Assembly (NCBI RefSeq): GCF_003265705.1
Contig: NW_020312785.1
Coordinates: forward strand, 21,464,169 to 21,528,168
DNA from: Callorhinus ursinus
Lineage: Eukaryota; Chordata; Mammalia; Carnivora; Otariidae
Length of the DNA: 64,000 nt
Direction of reading: 5' to 3'
Under the pieces are notes generated by a model. It did not search any database. It saw only the letters and a program-made list of their open reading frames with translations, and was not told the DNA's origin. Each line of letters starts with the position of its first letter. Positions within the stretch are counted from its first letter, which is position 1. The position numbers and the translations under genes are program-made. Of this stretch, positions 14,143 through 26,743 are shown piece by piece.

Positions 14143-16458
14143 TATGCTGCTTCTCCATAAAGCTGCCACATTTCCCGTCATCAATTAAATTATGGGAAAA
14201 ATATATGTGTCATATTTTCAGCAGAATTGACAATGATTATTTCCTAATTAATGTCTTATAATTGGGCAGTCAGTAAAATATTCTGTATTAATATAAATAT
14301 TTTCGAAGATTTTTGTTTTTTATAAATTCAAGTTTATAAAAGTTTTTAGTATAAGCTCACTTGTAGAATTGGATAGTGGATTTAAATATAAATGATATTC
14401 TGAGAAACAGTGTGCCGATTTATAAAATAAGTTTGTTATAAAAAAGAACTAATATAATTCTCATCCTGTTATCTATATATTTGATATTAATAAATAAAAA
14501 TTGGACTTCTGCATTCCTCCAGGTATTATATTAATTTTAAAAATTGTTCTTAGGTAATGTAAGTGAGTTGCTTTAATAACTAAATTATTAAAATGATTTT
14601 TTAATTATTTTTAATGAAATTATTCTTTTATTTTTATCCGAGAAAAAAATTAACTATAAATGCTCAAATATGACTTTTTATGTCATATAGTCTCTTTAGA
14701 ATGCTTCAACTTAATTGGCCTTACATGGAAAAACAAAGAACCTTGAAAGGCATCAGATTAAGGTCACAGGTCAGTGTTCAAGCAAAATGGAGTTGGGCTA
14801 CCGAATGATTTCCTGTTATTAAGCCAATAAATCAGAGCAATGTTGATGGATGTGAGCACTGGGACAGTATATCAGTCTCATGAAAAAAGTGCTGAACAGA
14901 CACAGGTGATCAATGCTGTCAGAGTCTTGAAAATAAAAATTTTAAAAAGGTCAAAGAAAGCATTGAGAAGACTATCAGTGGTGTTTACATTCCAAAAATG
15001 AAGTTTTTGTGTGATTTAACTTACAAGAAGCCTTCCTTGGCTTCACAATGAGCAGAGCTGATGAATTTGCAAAACGAGTTCACTTTGTTATAAGGGAGCA
15101 CACATCAACACTCCACATGTGTTTGGACTGACTCCCACAGGCATTCAAAGCCCATCCCAGACCCCGTCTTTTCGATTTGTTTTCTTCTCCATATTATTTA
15201 GATTGTTGTTGGCTCCTGATATTCTAGTTCTCCCCACCCCCTAGGCCCCTCTCAAATTCTGCCTCTTTTGAGGTTTTACTTGAGTGTGCCAAGTCAACCT
15301 AAGTACATCTTCTTTGAGCCAATAAAATAATATTTATCTAATATGATATGTTTTGACACTTAATGAATTTACTCTTAAACAATTACCTAAGTAATCTTTT
15401 CTACTTTCAACATTTTTTTTTGAATACCTATTTTTTTGGACTCTAATAATAAATAAATAATACAGAATTTCTGCCTTTAAAAGGTTTATATTCCAGTGAA
15501 TGACTTATAAGTTTTGAGAGTCAGATTCCCTTTGAGAGCCTAACTAGAAAAATGGCCAGGAACAATGGCTTTCCTGAGAAAAATATATATGTATAAAATT
15601 TAGCACAAAACTTCAGAGGATGCAACCATAAAGTTCATGAAAAGGGAGGATGCTTTCCAAGCACCATTTTTAATTCTGTTTTGTAAAAGTAATAAACTCT
15701 TTTCCAACTGAAGAAGTGTTGAGTGGTTATTTAGGGAGGTATAACAAGTAGCACAGGTAAAAGAAAGGAGTGTAAAAAAGAATAGGGCAGCAAAGAAACA
15801 TTAAGGTTTTTCATGAGGCAGGAGAGTGGTATGAACTTAGGTTGCAGATATACATTGGACCAAGCTGCAGATGGGTGTATTTACTTGCTAATATGTCTGG
15901 CCTGCTTTGGGGGTGGGTATTTCATCTTCTAAGATACTCAATATTTTTCTAGACCCTGAAGATTTTACCATGTTTTTCTTACATATCTTTAACTTTAAGC
16001 ACCTGTTGTTGTGCTTTGCATATATTAAATATTTAACTCATAGTTGACTAAGAAAACTTGGGAGGGAAAGGAGGGAGAAGGTCATAGATTTAGTTGATCT
16101 GCCAAACTCTGGAAAGGATAAACAAAGAGGTAATTGAATTATAAATAATATACTAGGCCAATTATGTGTAAGTATAGTTTATTTTAATAGCATGATGAAA
16201 ATAAAGAGAATTAGTTTCATGCCATTTTATAGGAAATGCTATAAGTGAAAATATTTTTTTTGGTAACAGCAGTTTAGTTTTGTTGATGCCACTGGAGATA
16301 AAATTCTAAATATTACAGCTACAGGCTCTAAATTAATCCTACTTAAATGATACAATATTTTATACCAGTAAAATATAAAATTTAAAATATAGACATATTT
16401 AGATTATGATTTCTATGAGGACAAAAGAATGTGTTTGTTTTGTCCATCTAGCTCCTAA
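13216..16458. other. mostly unique AT-rich DNA
   Basis: No gene is found. It contains the (GT)n tract at 14109-14141, very AT-rich DNA at 14270-14700, and a less AT-rich unique block at about 14700-15330 that matches no repeat I know. Confidence 0.5.
14109..14141. repeat. (GT)n microsatellite
   Basis: About 16 uninterrupted GT units. It is probably length-polymorphic. The short Cys/Val and His/Thr ORFs on both strands are artefacts of the repeat. Confidence 0.98.
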
Positions 16459-16702
16459 GTTCCTACACATTTTATTTTATTTATTTATTTTAAAGATTTA
16501 TTTATTTATTTGAGAGAGAAGGGAGAGCACGAGCGGGTGGGAGGGGTAGAGGCAGAGGGAGAAAATTCCTCAAGCAGGCTCCCTGCTGACCATGGAGCCC
16601 AGTGTGGGGCTTGATCCTAAGACCCTGAGATCATGACCAGAGCTGAAATCAAGAGCAGACGCTCAACAAACTGAGCCACCCAGGTACCCCTGTTCCTACA
16701 CA
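16459..16702 (-). mobile_element. SINEC retroposon with 11-bp TSD
   Basis: The antisense body spans about 16474-16691 (T-rich tail, GA block, head complement ending 'gagccacccaggtaccc'). TSDs gttcctacaca lie at 16459-16469 and 16692-16702. Confidence 0.95.
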
Positions 16703-16734
16703 GTTTTGATAATACAATAACACACAGTAGACAA

Positions 16735-16910
16735 TTTATTCCACAAATATTTATTGAGATATTACTGAGCTCCAGCCCCCATTCTAGGTGGTGGAAGAAT
16801 AACAATAAACAGAATGAAGTCCCTCTTCTCAGGGAGCATATATTAGAGGAACATGACAATAAGCAAAACACCAAATAAATATATAATATGTGTGATGGCG
16901 AATTTACTAC
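16735..16910 (-). mobile_element. LINE-2 3' end remnant
   Basis: The plus strand reads as the complement of the L2 3' end: 'acaaatatttattgagatat', 'cattctaggtggtgg', 'aacaataaacag', 'cagggagcatatatta'. Confidence 0.75.
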
Positions 16911-16919
16911 AAAATATCA

Positions 16920-17270
16920 GGGTGTATCAGGCAGCCATTGTCACAGAAATGCTGTAAAATGGTCACTAAAATCTCATCAGTGTCCTATCAGCAATAAACA
17001 GTTACTTGGCTCAAGTGTCTTGAGTCAGCTGGTAAGGTAAGGTTTGAGCCTCTGCAGATTTCAGCTGGACTCAGAGGTCTGCAGATTGTAGGCTGACTAA
17101 ACTGGGCTGCACTCAACTAGAAGAGTTGGGCTGGATGCTTTTGCTCCGCCTTTCTCCGACTCTTCTCTTGGAATCAACAGGCAGTGGGCATGTCCTTCAC
17201 ATGGCAATGTCGCAAATGCCAGAGATCAAAGGCAAGCATGTAGTACATTGAAAATTTACTTGCATCATGA
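16920..17270. mobile_element. ancient interspersed repeat remnant, unnamed
   Basis: The word order ('gccattgtcacagaaatgc', then 'cagctggactcagaggtctg') resembles the same broad class of old mammalian repeats as 12655-13215, but it is too diverged to name. Confidence 0.35.
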
Positions 17271-17319
17271 CAACCTAAATAAGAAGGCTGGGGAATAGGG
17301 AGCAACAGTTTCCCACGAA

Positions 17320-17400
17320 GGCACTGGGTGTAGAGCCTACTTAAGATTCTTCCTCTGCCCCTCCCCCCCCCCCTCTTTCCCAAAAAAAAAAAAAAAAAAA
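17320..17400 (+). mobile_element. partial SINEC (3' part) with C and A homopolymers
   Basis: The 3' half of a SINEC is seen: 'agagcctacttaagattctt', then a CT-rich region with a (C)12 run at about 17365, then an (A)19 tail ending at 17400. The tRNA-like head is missing. Confidence 0.7.
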
Positions 17401-17482
17401 GTTCTGGCAATGTGTTTTGGAATCTTTTGGATTAAATATGTTCTGCTATTTTACTTTTTAAAAATCTCAACCGGAAGTAAAC

Positions 17483-17512
17483 CTGTGTGTGTGTGTGCAT
17501 GCGCGCACGCAT
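17483..17512. repeat. alternating purine-pyrimidine tract
   Basis: (TG)n runs into TGCATGCGCGCACGCAT, an uninterrupted purine-pyrimidine alternation containing CpGs. Tracts of this kind can adopt Z-DNA in vitro. Confidence 0.8.
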
Positions 17513-18469
17513 CCATGTGTTGTGTATGGACATAAACTATGTGTTAAATATATTTGGAAACTTACTACTCTTTAAATGCCACCTTCATATATTTATTCAT
17601 GCAGTAACTCCAAACAGAATTGCTGATTTTATTCTAAGAAACCAAAATAAGGAAACAATTCAAGAGAGGTTTTATTACAGTGTTAAGAGACACTACTCTT
17701 ACTAAGAGCACTATCAGGTCGGATACTAGAACTGAATTAATACCCTCAGAGGGCAAAGGGAAACTATTCCCACTTTATTCCTTAGTCAGCTTTGCCTTAA
17801 CCAAGCTTCTTCCATTTTATTTAATCCTTCAAGTCTTTCAAAGCTATTTTTGATTTTGCTCTTGCTCAGTTTTCCCTAAATCTAGACTAGAGATTTTAGC
17901 ACTGAAATCATTACTTGTAAAATAGTTGTGAAAGATTCAGCTGTACTTGAACTATTTGTGTCTTTCTTGTGTGGATTTTGATGGCTTTGTCCCTGGAAAT
18001 TGAGGGGGAAAACAATGCCTAGATCCATCTACCTTCCCTTCCCATGTTGTAAGAAACACCGATCTACTGAAAGAGTTCTCTTTTCTCTAGAAGGATTATG
18101 GCATCTGTGCTTGCTTGCTGGACAGAGTATTGATTTTGGCCGTTGCTTATTGGAAGAAATGCCTTATGGATCAAATTTAGCCATTGCTCTATTCTTTCAC
18201 TGTTCTACTCTTTAACCCAGGGTGTCTGGGAGATCCTGTGGCATTTTCTGCCACCAGTGTCATTCCTAGCTACCCTAAGGTAGATCTTGGAAATGACCTG
18301 ATGTGTATGAGAGCTAGGGTCCCCATGGTATATTTACCAACATAGATTTTATCACACTTAATATAATGGATGTTCTTGAAAACTGGTTTTATATAACATT
18401 TCAGGAGGTAGCAAAACTTCAGAGGCTCTCCATTACAGCTAATGCAAATGAATGGTGTCCACTGGCATT
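17513..18469. other. unassigned DNA
   Basis: No repeat or gene is recognised. ORFs such as 18000-18215 (71 codons) have no identifiable domain. Confidence 0.5.
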
Positions 18470-18690
18470 GTGTAGTATGGCAGCCCAAATGATATCATCC
18501 AAGGAAGATGGGCTTTGTAAGCAGGCAGTACTGGGTTCAAATTCTGTCCTCACAGAGTACCAGCAGTAGGACCCTAGTCAAGCTGCCCAACTTCAGCTAT
18601 AAAATGCAAATAATCAAGTCAACTTCCTGGGCATGTCTGTAAAAGTAAACTACAATAATTATGCACAGTGCTTATTCTCTTATCTGTTAT
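18470..18690 (-). mobile_element. MIR SINE, diverged
   Basis: The complement order is seen: 'actgggttcaaattctgtcc', 'accctagtcaagctgcccaa', 'tataaaatgcaaataat', 'tgcacagtgctta'. These correspond to the MIR words 'ctgggttcgaatcc', 'gggcaagtta', 'tgtaaaatgggg'. Confidence 0.8.
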
Positions 18691-19254
18691 AAAATACATT
18701 CTCAAGATAATTTTTTGTAAAACTTTGCTCCTGTATCACAAATATTAACCAGCACCTCTATGTTTTTAAGAAGGTAATGGATAGCATTTAGGATCCCTTG
18801 ATATTTAGTCAGGCCAGGAGCTAAAAGATTGATAAAAATAATACTTTTTAAATTAATCTGTCACTTAGTGATGAAAATCATCAGCACTCATTCCAAATTA
18901 TTGAACAGGATATGGTTATAATTTTTTTATAATTATACAGCACTCTATATATAGCTGATGAAGCATTAATCAATATATTATAAATTGGCAGTTACAATGC
19001 TGCAAAAATAACAAACCTACAGTTTTACAACAAAATATGTAGATATTGCATATGAAACCAAGTTCTACAGGGAATGATCAAATTCATATTTCTATTTTTG
19101 AACGATGACAAGTCTTGATACCTCTGGTATCTCTGATAAGTTTATTAAATGTTACCTTACTAACATGCAATTTTTTCCCTTAATTTTTGAGAGAGAAAGT
19201 AAGAGCCAGCTACTGTTTTTTATTTTAAAATTGGTAACTTTTGCCACTCATATT

Positions 19255-20022
19255 TATATGCAGTATTCTTTTTTTTAAATTGTAATCCAGTATAGTTAGT
19301 ATACAGTGTTACATTAGTTTCAGGTGTACAATATAGTGATGCAACAATTCTATGCGTTACTAGTGCTCATCAAGGTAAGTATCCACCTAATCCCCTTCAT
19401 ATATTTCACTCAGCCTCCCCACCACACACCTCCCCTCTGCTAACCATGTGTTTATTCTCTTTAGTTAGGAATCTGTTTTTTTGGTTTGTCTCTCTCTCTT
19501 TTTTTTTTCTTCATTCATTTGTTTTGTTTCTTAAACTCCACATATGAGGGAAATCATATGGTATTTGTCTTTCTCTGATTGATTTATTTCACAAAGCATT
19601 ATACTCTCTAGATCCATCTGTGTCATTGCACATGGCAAGATTTCTTTCTCTTTATGGCTGAATAATATTCCATTCATGTTATACCACATCTTCTTTATTC
19701 GTTCCTCTATTGATGGATACTTGGGCTGCTTATATAACTTGGCTATTATAATTAATCATGCAATAAACATAGGGGTGCATATCTTTTGAATTAGTGTTTT
19801 CATATAGTCTGAGTAAATACCCAGTAGTATGATTCCTGAATCATAAGGTAGTTTTATTTTTAATTTTTTGAGGAACCCCCATACTGTTTTCCACTGTGGC
19901 TGCACCAGTTTGCATTCCTGCCAACAGTGCACAAGGGCTCCTTTTTCTCTACTCCCTTGCCAAAACTTACTGTTTCTTGTGTTTTTGATTTTAGCCATTC
20001 TGACAGGTTATATACAGTATTC
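19255..20022 (-). mobile_element. LINE-1, 5'-truncated, with 14-bp TSD
   Basis: The body spans 19269-20008, antisense: oligo-dT side at 19269, 3' UTR, then the ORF2 C-terminal region (about 19990-19560). The minus-strand frame 19998-19756 encodes the ORF2 end ('[20 protein letters not shown]'). TSDs tatatgcagtattc (19255-19268) and tatatacagtattc (20009-20022) differ by one base. Its 3' UTR is of an older type than the copy at 9969. Confidence 0.93.
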
Positions 20023-23000
20023 AAAGCTCATGGGCCCCAATTCCCTTCCTTCCTGGTTAGTGATTGCATTCAGTTTAATCAAACATCCCTGTTGCTGCTC
20101 TTCCTTATGTCTAACTACTGAAGAAAATCCCCAAAGACTTTCAGAAACTTTTCCTCTCAATGCTTCCATCCCCTTCCATATTATTTGGCAGAGACATGAA
20201 GAGGGTATCTATAGTACGTAGTGCATCACCCTTCAGCAATTTTACTCTCATATTAAATGTCATCTCTCCATTCAGAAGGTGCCTCAGACTCTCCCTGGCT
20301 TATTCCCCCAATCAGATAAGTAGCCACTAGTTCTAAATGGATTAGCAATTTGCAGTAAGTGTTCCCTTAGCAATAATCATTTAAGATTAGGTAGTCCTTG
20401 GCTAAGTGTGAATTTTAAAAAGTTATGTTCTAATATAAACCAAGATTTGTCTGTCATCATACAGTTTAGCCAGAAAGTTTCTTTAAAACAAAGATACAGT
20501 AACTTTAATATTATGATGGCTTCACAGCATGAAAAAAATAGTCTCTGCTTGCATCATGATGACCTGGTTCTCACCTGCCATGGAGTGCATCAGGCAATCC
20601 TTTCATATCTTAAGAAATTCTTTTTTTAGGTCCACAAGATAAGCATTTCCTTTAAAAATACCATGTGCAAAAGCCGGATAGCCTCTTTAGTGGTATTCAT
20701 GAGGCTGAATTTTAGTAGATGCTGGGAATTCTATAATGTTACGAAACGGTTCATAAAATATTGCCATCTGCTATACCGAGTAACAGTTCATTTTTACTAG
20801 TTTTAAAGTGGCTGTGCTTTTTATGTGTTTGGATTTTTGCCTAAGCTTCAAGTTCCCTCTGAAAGTTACTTCTGACCTCGGCCTGAGGAAATGTGAAAAT
20901 CTGCCTTTCCTATCTTGCTTTATAAGCTTCAGTGAGGAGAATGTAAATGAACTAAATACACTGTGTGAGATTTGACCAGAAAAATCTCTCACATACCGCC
21001 TGAGTGGCTGGTTCTGTTTACAATATTTCCAGTTTATATCAGAGTAACCACTTGTAAAAGAAATTGCCTAAAGTGCTAGTACTGAAAACAAATATTTATA
21101 GAGGAGTAGGCAGTGAGCAGAAGATAAAGATTTTTATTGCAACTGAGGAAAAATACTTGCAAAAATATCAAATAGAAAATACAGGATAGAGTATGAGCTT
21201 CAGAGTGGGAAGTTATCTAACTCAACTACTTGCTAAGGGATGAGAATGAGACCCAGAAGGGCCTTTAGTGACTTAAGGGTGTTACTTTTAGGGACAAGCA
21301 GTATCCAGTTCTAGATAATATGCCTTTTCTGTGAATCAGATTTTAAAGGAGTTTGCCATGAAGTGAAATTGTGACTGTATATACACAGTTATTTTCAATT
21401 GTTTGGATGTTGGCTGAAACCATCAAATGAACAAATAAAGTTGGTCATTGGAGATTACATGGATTTTATTAGGCAGAGTCAAAATAAGAAACAACAAAAT
21501 AAGAACGAAGTTAAAAAGAAGAAAGGGAGCAAAGAGGGGGAGATGTAAGAGAATAAAGAGGAAAGGGAGAAAAAGAAGAAGGAAGTGAAGCAGGAAGAGG
21601 GGACAAGGCAGCAGTATCAGCAGCAGGTCAGAAGACAGGACTCTTAGGTACGAATTCCTCCAGAACGTGGCCATCCCCATCCAACACAGTTCCCAATGCC
21701 TTTTTCCCTTCTGTTCCTGAGTCTCTATTTAATCGTTTACATATTCACTTTTCTTCTTCACTCTCCTAGACAAGTGATGTCCTTCTCATATAAGTTCTCA
21801 GAACACCCCCCTTAAGAAAGTGGCTTTGCATTCAAAATGCATTTTGAAACTCCATCCTGCTGACTGCCTCAGGATGAATGAGCCCTGGGTGTCCTTAGGT
21901 TCGATTACCTTTCCGATTCTTTGTTTCCTCATATATACCGCTGCGGGGGAACACTATAATATAATTACCTGAAACATGGGCTTCCTTTGTCATGTAAGGA
22001 ATAATTCTTTCACCTTATAAAAATAGAAATATCCTGTTGGAACATTTCCAGTAAGAACAGATGTTTAGGCAGATTTATTGGTTATCACAAGGGTCTTATA
22101 ACTTTTCAATTTTTGATTGAGGGGCTATGCAAACACATTACTTAAAACATAAATTGTATATGGTTTCTACAAAGTTATTAAATATCTCATGTAGCCTCAA
22201 ACCAATTTATTTTGTCCAGTGCTCTGTATCTAGATTAATCATCTGCAGTGCTGACTAGATGTGTCCAAAGACAGCAGGTATGAGGGAGGAAACACATCTC
22301 AACGACCTGACAGTTTTCGCTTCATGTTGTCATGGTTTTTGAAATTTATGTTGGCTTTGAGGCATCTTTTTCTAAAATGTGAACATTCAAACCAAGTCTC
22401 AAGCATTAGTATGTATTTTAGTTTAAGTAGATTGCTTTCTTCATTCCACATAAATGCGATCACCTCCATTGAGTAAATGGAAATGGTGATTGCATGAGGC
22501 AAAAGAAAAGCAATGAAGAATTGGGTGAAGAAACAATTTCAAAATTGGATTTCCTCTAGGGAGTAGAGGGTCTGGAGGGAGGCTCCACTCTGTTGAGAGT
22601 CTAGAGCAGCAAGAAGTCATAGAGCAACTGGACCAGAAGAAGACTGTAAGCTTCACTGTGGGGAGACTACCTTGTTGCCTCAAGATGTCCAAGCATGACA
22701 ACATCAGGTCCTCTCTATACATGAGGCCAACTCTGTTGGGGGAATATGACTCTTACCAAATGTAGCAAGGCCTGTGTGAGCTGGATCTCCCCTTCCTTTC
22801 ACATGTGTATCAAAAAGCCAATCAAATGAGTATATTCCAATATGGCAGTTATCCAAATTTAAATATATTGTATCAATCAGATTTATATTTAAGGACCCCC
22901 GACTTGCACTCAGTTTAGTGACAAAAGGAAAGAAGTCTTATTATACACAAGTATTTGTACAGGAAATGCCAAATCTCAGATAGAAGTTGCCCAGGAAACC

Positions 23001-24336
23001 TCCGCTAAAAGAACAACACTCAAGTTTCCCTACATGTGACCCTAATTAATAAATAGCTAACATAGACTCACTCTGTGCAGTATACTTTTATTTTCTGTCA
23101 TCTTTTCAAAGCAAAATAAATGTTTTGCCTCATGGAAAAATTAAATATTTCCATTTCAGAAAAGCTGACAAAAATATGATTGATATCACCAATTATTAGA
23201 ATCTTACAACAGCCCTCTGAGGACCTGTTCTTCCATGAATGTGAGTGTTTATCACGGCCATCCAGAATAGCCATCATAAGTATTGTGAGTCAGGCACATT
23301 ATTTTATGCAAATAACCATTAGTGCCTTTTTCTAAGCCCTCATTTCTTCAACAAGGCAGGATTTCAATTTACTATTAGAAAAATTTGTGCCCTACAATTA
23401 TACTGTATATCATAATCGCCTGTTTTTAATGCAATTTTCTTTTAATGATCACAGCCGTAGATTTTCCAAAAGGTTAGGTAACAGACTAATTCGATGCCAA
23501 GTATCTTATCTCTAGAGACTTCAGTTAAGAAATGTCACTTTGATTGTCTCCATAGCAAGCCATGTCATATATGAACAAATCTATCTTACTGTCTAATTTG
23601 ACCCAATTTTCCATATTGCTTAATAAAGCACATTACAGTGAATCACTGATCTATTATCCAAGGAATTACGAAGCTTACGGATTATCTTCCATTGCACCTG
23701 CTTTAATCAGTGTATTGCCTTGGGTATTACGGTCATTTTATCCTTTAATAAAAGAATTGTTAATATCTTCATGTGCAATTTCAAGCAATTTGCAAAATTA
23801 GGTTAGCTGGATTTTGTGTAGAATTTATCACAAACTCAGTGATTTAACATGATGTTTTCAGGAACAATTCTTATGTTTCTAACTTCCTCGAATTAATATT
23901 TTTATTAAACAAATTAGCATTATTCAAAATGGTAAATTTTATTTAGGCAAATAGAAAGTTGTGTTCTTGTTCTAAAGTTACTTTCGTGTGCCCTGACACT
24001 ATTAGCTATTTTTTTTTTAATTTTAAAAAAGTTAATACTAATAAGAATTGTAGTGGTTATGGCCCTGTATAGTTAAAGATACGTTATTTTTAGAAACAAT
24101 TTGCTGAGAGACATGATTGCATAATTTTATTGAGCTGTATAGAATAATTTCTTTGTTTTTGAAGATACTGCTTCCTACCAGTGACATGCTCTCATTATTA
24201 ATTGAGGATTTATTATATCTTCTTTGTATAAGTCACATATATTGCCAACATAATGACACTGGATATGGAAATACCATACATAGAATCTGTATCACCTCTA
24301 CCAGAAAGTCAAAGTCTACATCACACACTTGAATTT
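20023..24336. other. mostly unique DNA, no gene recognised
   Basis: This is a long stretch with few recognisable repeats. It includes a purine-rich tract at 21480-21610 and two blocks discussed as candidate conserved non-coding elements (20520-21000 and 23400-23830). ORFs of 60-120 codons here show no domain. The one at 19868-20221 partly overlaps the LINE-1. Confidence 0.5.
21480..21610. repeat. purine-rich (GA/AAG) low-complexity tract
   Basis: About 130 bases are almost entirely A and G on the plus strand. The Leu/Phe/Pro-rich minus-strand ORF 21680-21423 is produced by this tract and is not a gene. Confidence 0.9.
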
Positions 24337-24435
24337 ATTTGCATTCAAAAAATACCCATTGAGTTATCTGTTGTGTTCAGCCCTTACTCTCTATGAGCTC
24401 ACAGTCAACTAGGAAACTAGGAAACTAGTCAACTA
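24337..24435 (-). mobile_element. LINE-2 3' end remnant with short tandem duplication
   Basis: 'aatacccattgagttatctg', then 'cttactctctatgagctcac', follows the complement of the L2 terminus. At 24409-24430 the word 'aactagg' is tandemly repeated. Confidence 0.5.
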
Positions 24436-24979
24436 CACTGCAACATGGAAAGCTTGACTGAGAAGCAGCAATTAACAATTAAAAGCCAAACACTCCTTTC
24501 TTCCCAGGAGAAATTGAAATTAGTGAATTTTAGTTTTCTGATAGGTATAGGTTAAATTTCCTAGAACTTTAAATATAATTACCTCTAAAAATACCTGCGG
24601 TACTGAGAAAATGAATACTTTCCATTAGATTTTCCAGTTTAGATTTATGCTGACTTATTACCAATACTTCTGTGTTTTTAGCTTGTCATTTCAAGTGTTA
24701 GACAGTGAGTTCTTTATTTGGTATATCCCTACAGGCTAGCAAGAAAACACTTTTATCTAATTTAGTGACAACCAAAAGAAAGTGAAAAAGGGTAAAAGAA
24801 AAATATTTCTCTCTTAAGGAGAATTTTACTAGTATTGATTATAATACTCTGTGTACTACTAACTAGGGACATTTTACCCCCATTCATGTCTCTTGAGAGG
24901 GCCCCATTTGATCAGCTGTCCATTCTCTTTGATCTTTATACCCTATTTCCTAATCATTTACTTAAGCTAACTTAACATA

Positions 24980-25030
24980 AGGAAATGATATACCAGTAGC
25001 CCTGGAAATGATATACCAATAGCCCCCTCC
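24980..25030. repeat. short tandem duplication (about 24 bp x 2)
   Basis: 'ggaaatgatataccagtagc' is followed immediately by 'ggaaatgatataccaatagc', each with a C-rich end. This is a direct tandem duplication with one substitution. Confidence 0.85.
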
Positions 25031-25142
25031 ACAAAGCATGCAGACATTCACCACATGTGTTGCTTTAACTATTTTTAGGAATCTTTTGAATCTGCTTTGA
25101 AAAATAGGTTTATCAAAAGTTATAGATCTCAACCTTTTTAAA

Positions 25143-25199
25143 AAATGTTTTTCAACGTTTTTCATGTTTCAACGTTTCAATGTTTTTCAGTTTTTCAAC
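25143..25199. repeat. irregular tandem repeat of gtttttcaac-like units
   Basis: Five to six imperfect copies of a 9-11-bp unit, 'gtttttcaac' or 'gtttcaac', occur in a row. Confidence 0.8.
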
Positions 25200-25309
25200 T
25201 GAAGTAAGACTGTCTAGAATTCAAATTCCATACAGAATTCCACTTTTGTACCTGTTCACCATACTCCATTTCATATCCTTTCACTAGCCAAAACATAAGA
25301 AAGTGGAAA

Positions 25310-25480
25310 GAGTATAATTGTCACTCATAATATTTAATTTCAGCCTTAGCTCTGTCACTCTCCAGCTACAGTTTGGGGCAAGCCATTGTCTCCCTCCATC
25401 TCGCATCTGTTAATTATAAAGCTAGCTTGAAAATAAGTCCTGCTGTGTTATCCCTAGGGGCTGCCAGAAGCATCAAGTGC
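25310..25480 (-). mobile_element. MIR SINE remnant
   Basis: 'tcagccttagctctgtcact', 'ggggcaagccattgtctcc' and 'catctgttaattataaag' follow the complement of MIR. Confidence 0.65.
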
Positions 25481-26696
25481 CACAATACATGTGTACCTGT
25501 CTTCTGGTTCTAGTTTTTGCTGGAAAGGACTTCATAGCTACCAGGGAGTTACCAAATATAGAGATGATGTTGAAACTGTTTCTAATAGTCCTAACTTTCT
25601 GGAGTAATAAATACCCAGATTCTAGATCCTTTGCAGGTAGCCCTTAAAGTGCTTTTGTAAGATTAGTTAATTTGGGTTAATATTATGTCTCTTTCTAGGC
25701 TAATGATCTATACTTATGCATAGAAATTTTCATCCTTTGTGTACAAAACTGAGGTACATTGAATTGTGACACGTTTGAATTGCGTTGGTGGCTTAGAAGG
25801 AACACATTTCCTTTATGTAAGGGGCGTTAGGCCTTTGAGGTTTTATGCACAGATTTTCTAACAAATATTTTTCCCAAAAATGTTTACCCAGAGCATCTCT
25901 GGTTATGTGATAATGAAAACTCATATATCTTTGAAATGTCTTAAGATGACATTTGGCAAGGATCAGTGAGAGTATTCTCAAATATTAGAAAAATCAAAAT
26001 AAACGTGTGAGGGCAAATTCTAAAGATGTTTTATTTCCCTGTTATTTGGTGGTTTTCTGAATTTCAAAGTGATAGTTACTATTTATTATTCTTAGAAAAA
26101 AGGTATGTTATTCTTATCCTTTCAAGCTAGTTTATTTTAGTTTTCACAACAATATATTTGCCTTATGTACAGTGAATATAGGATCTATTTGGTATATACC
26201 AAATCCATGCCTCAGAGTTTTTTATGTTCAAATTTTAATGATTGCATAATGCTAATTAAGGTAATTCATTTCACTTAGAATAAGGAGGGACTTATGAAAA
26301 AAATTATTAAATTTACTACATTAGGATTTTTCCGTATTTTAATAATTAATTCAAAGAAATATGTACAAGTAAAATTTTTGGCACACAATTGTGCATTATA
26401 TAAAACCCAGACACAGGGAAGACTATGAATTTTATCCCAAGAAATTTTGAAGAATTTCAAGCAGCAGAGCAAAATGATGATATCCATAATTTTAAGATCT
26501 TATCATGTACACATTGAAAACTCAGGAGGAGGAGAAACTAGAAGCAGAAGGAAATTAGAAAGATAGCAAGTGATTCCTAAGGGGGACAGAAAAGATAACA
26601 GATGAAGTATGTTTGTATGAGGTTCAGTTCACAGGACGATGAGATATCAGAGTGAGGAAAGTGGAGTCAAGAATACTTTCAGGAATGCTAGCTTTC

Positions 26697-26743
26697 ACAA
26701 TATATAATTGTATATTATACAATATAATAATTATATATATTAG
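26697..26743. repeat. AT-rich palindromic patch
   Basis: About 45 bases are almost purely A and T, with self-complementary words around 'aattgtatattatacaat'. It lies inside the antisense LINE-2. Confidence 0.85.

Noticed and set aside
13959..14261. ORFs with His-Thr or Cys-Val repeats on opposite strands
   Set aside because: They are translations of the (GT)n microsatellite.
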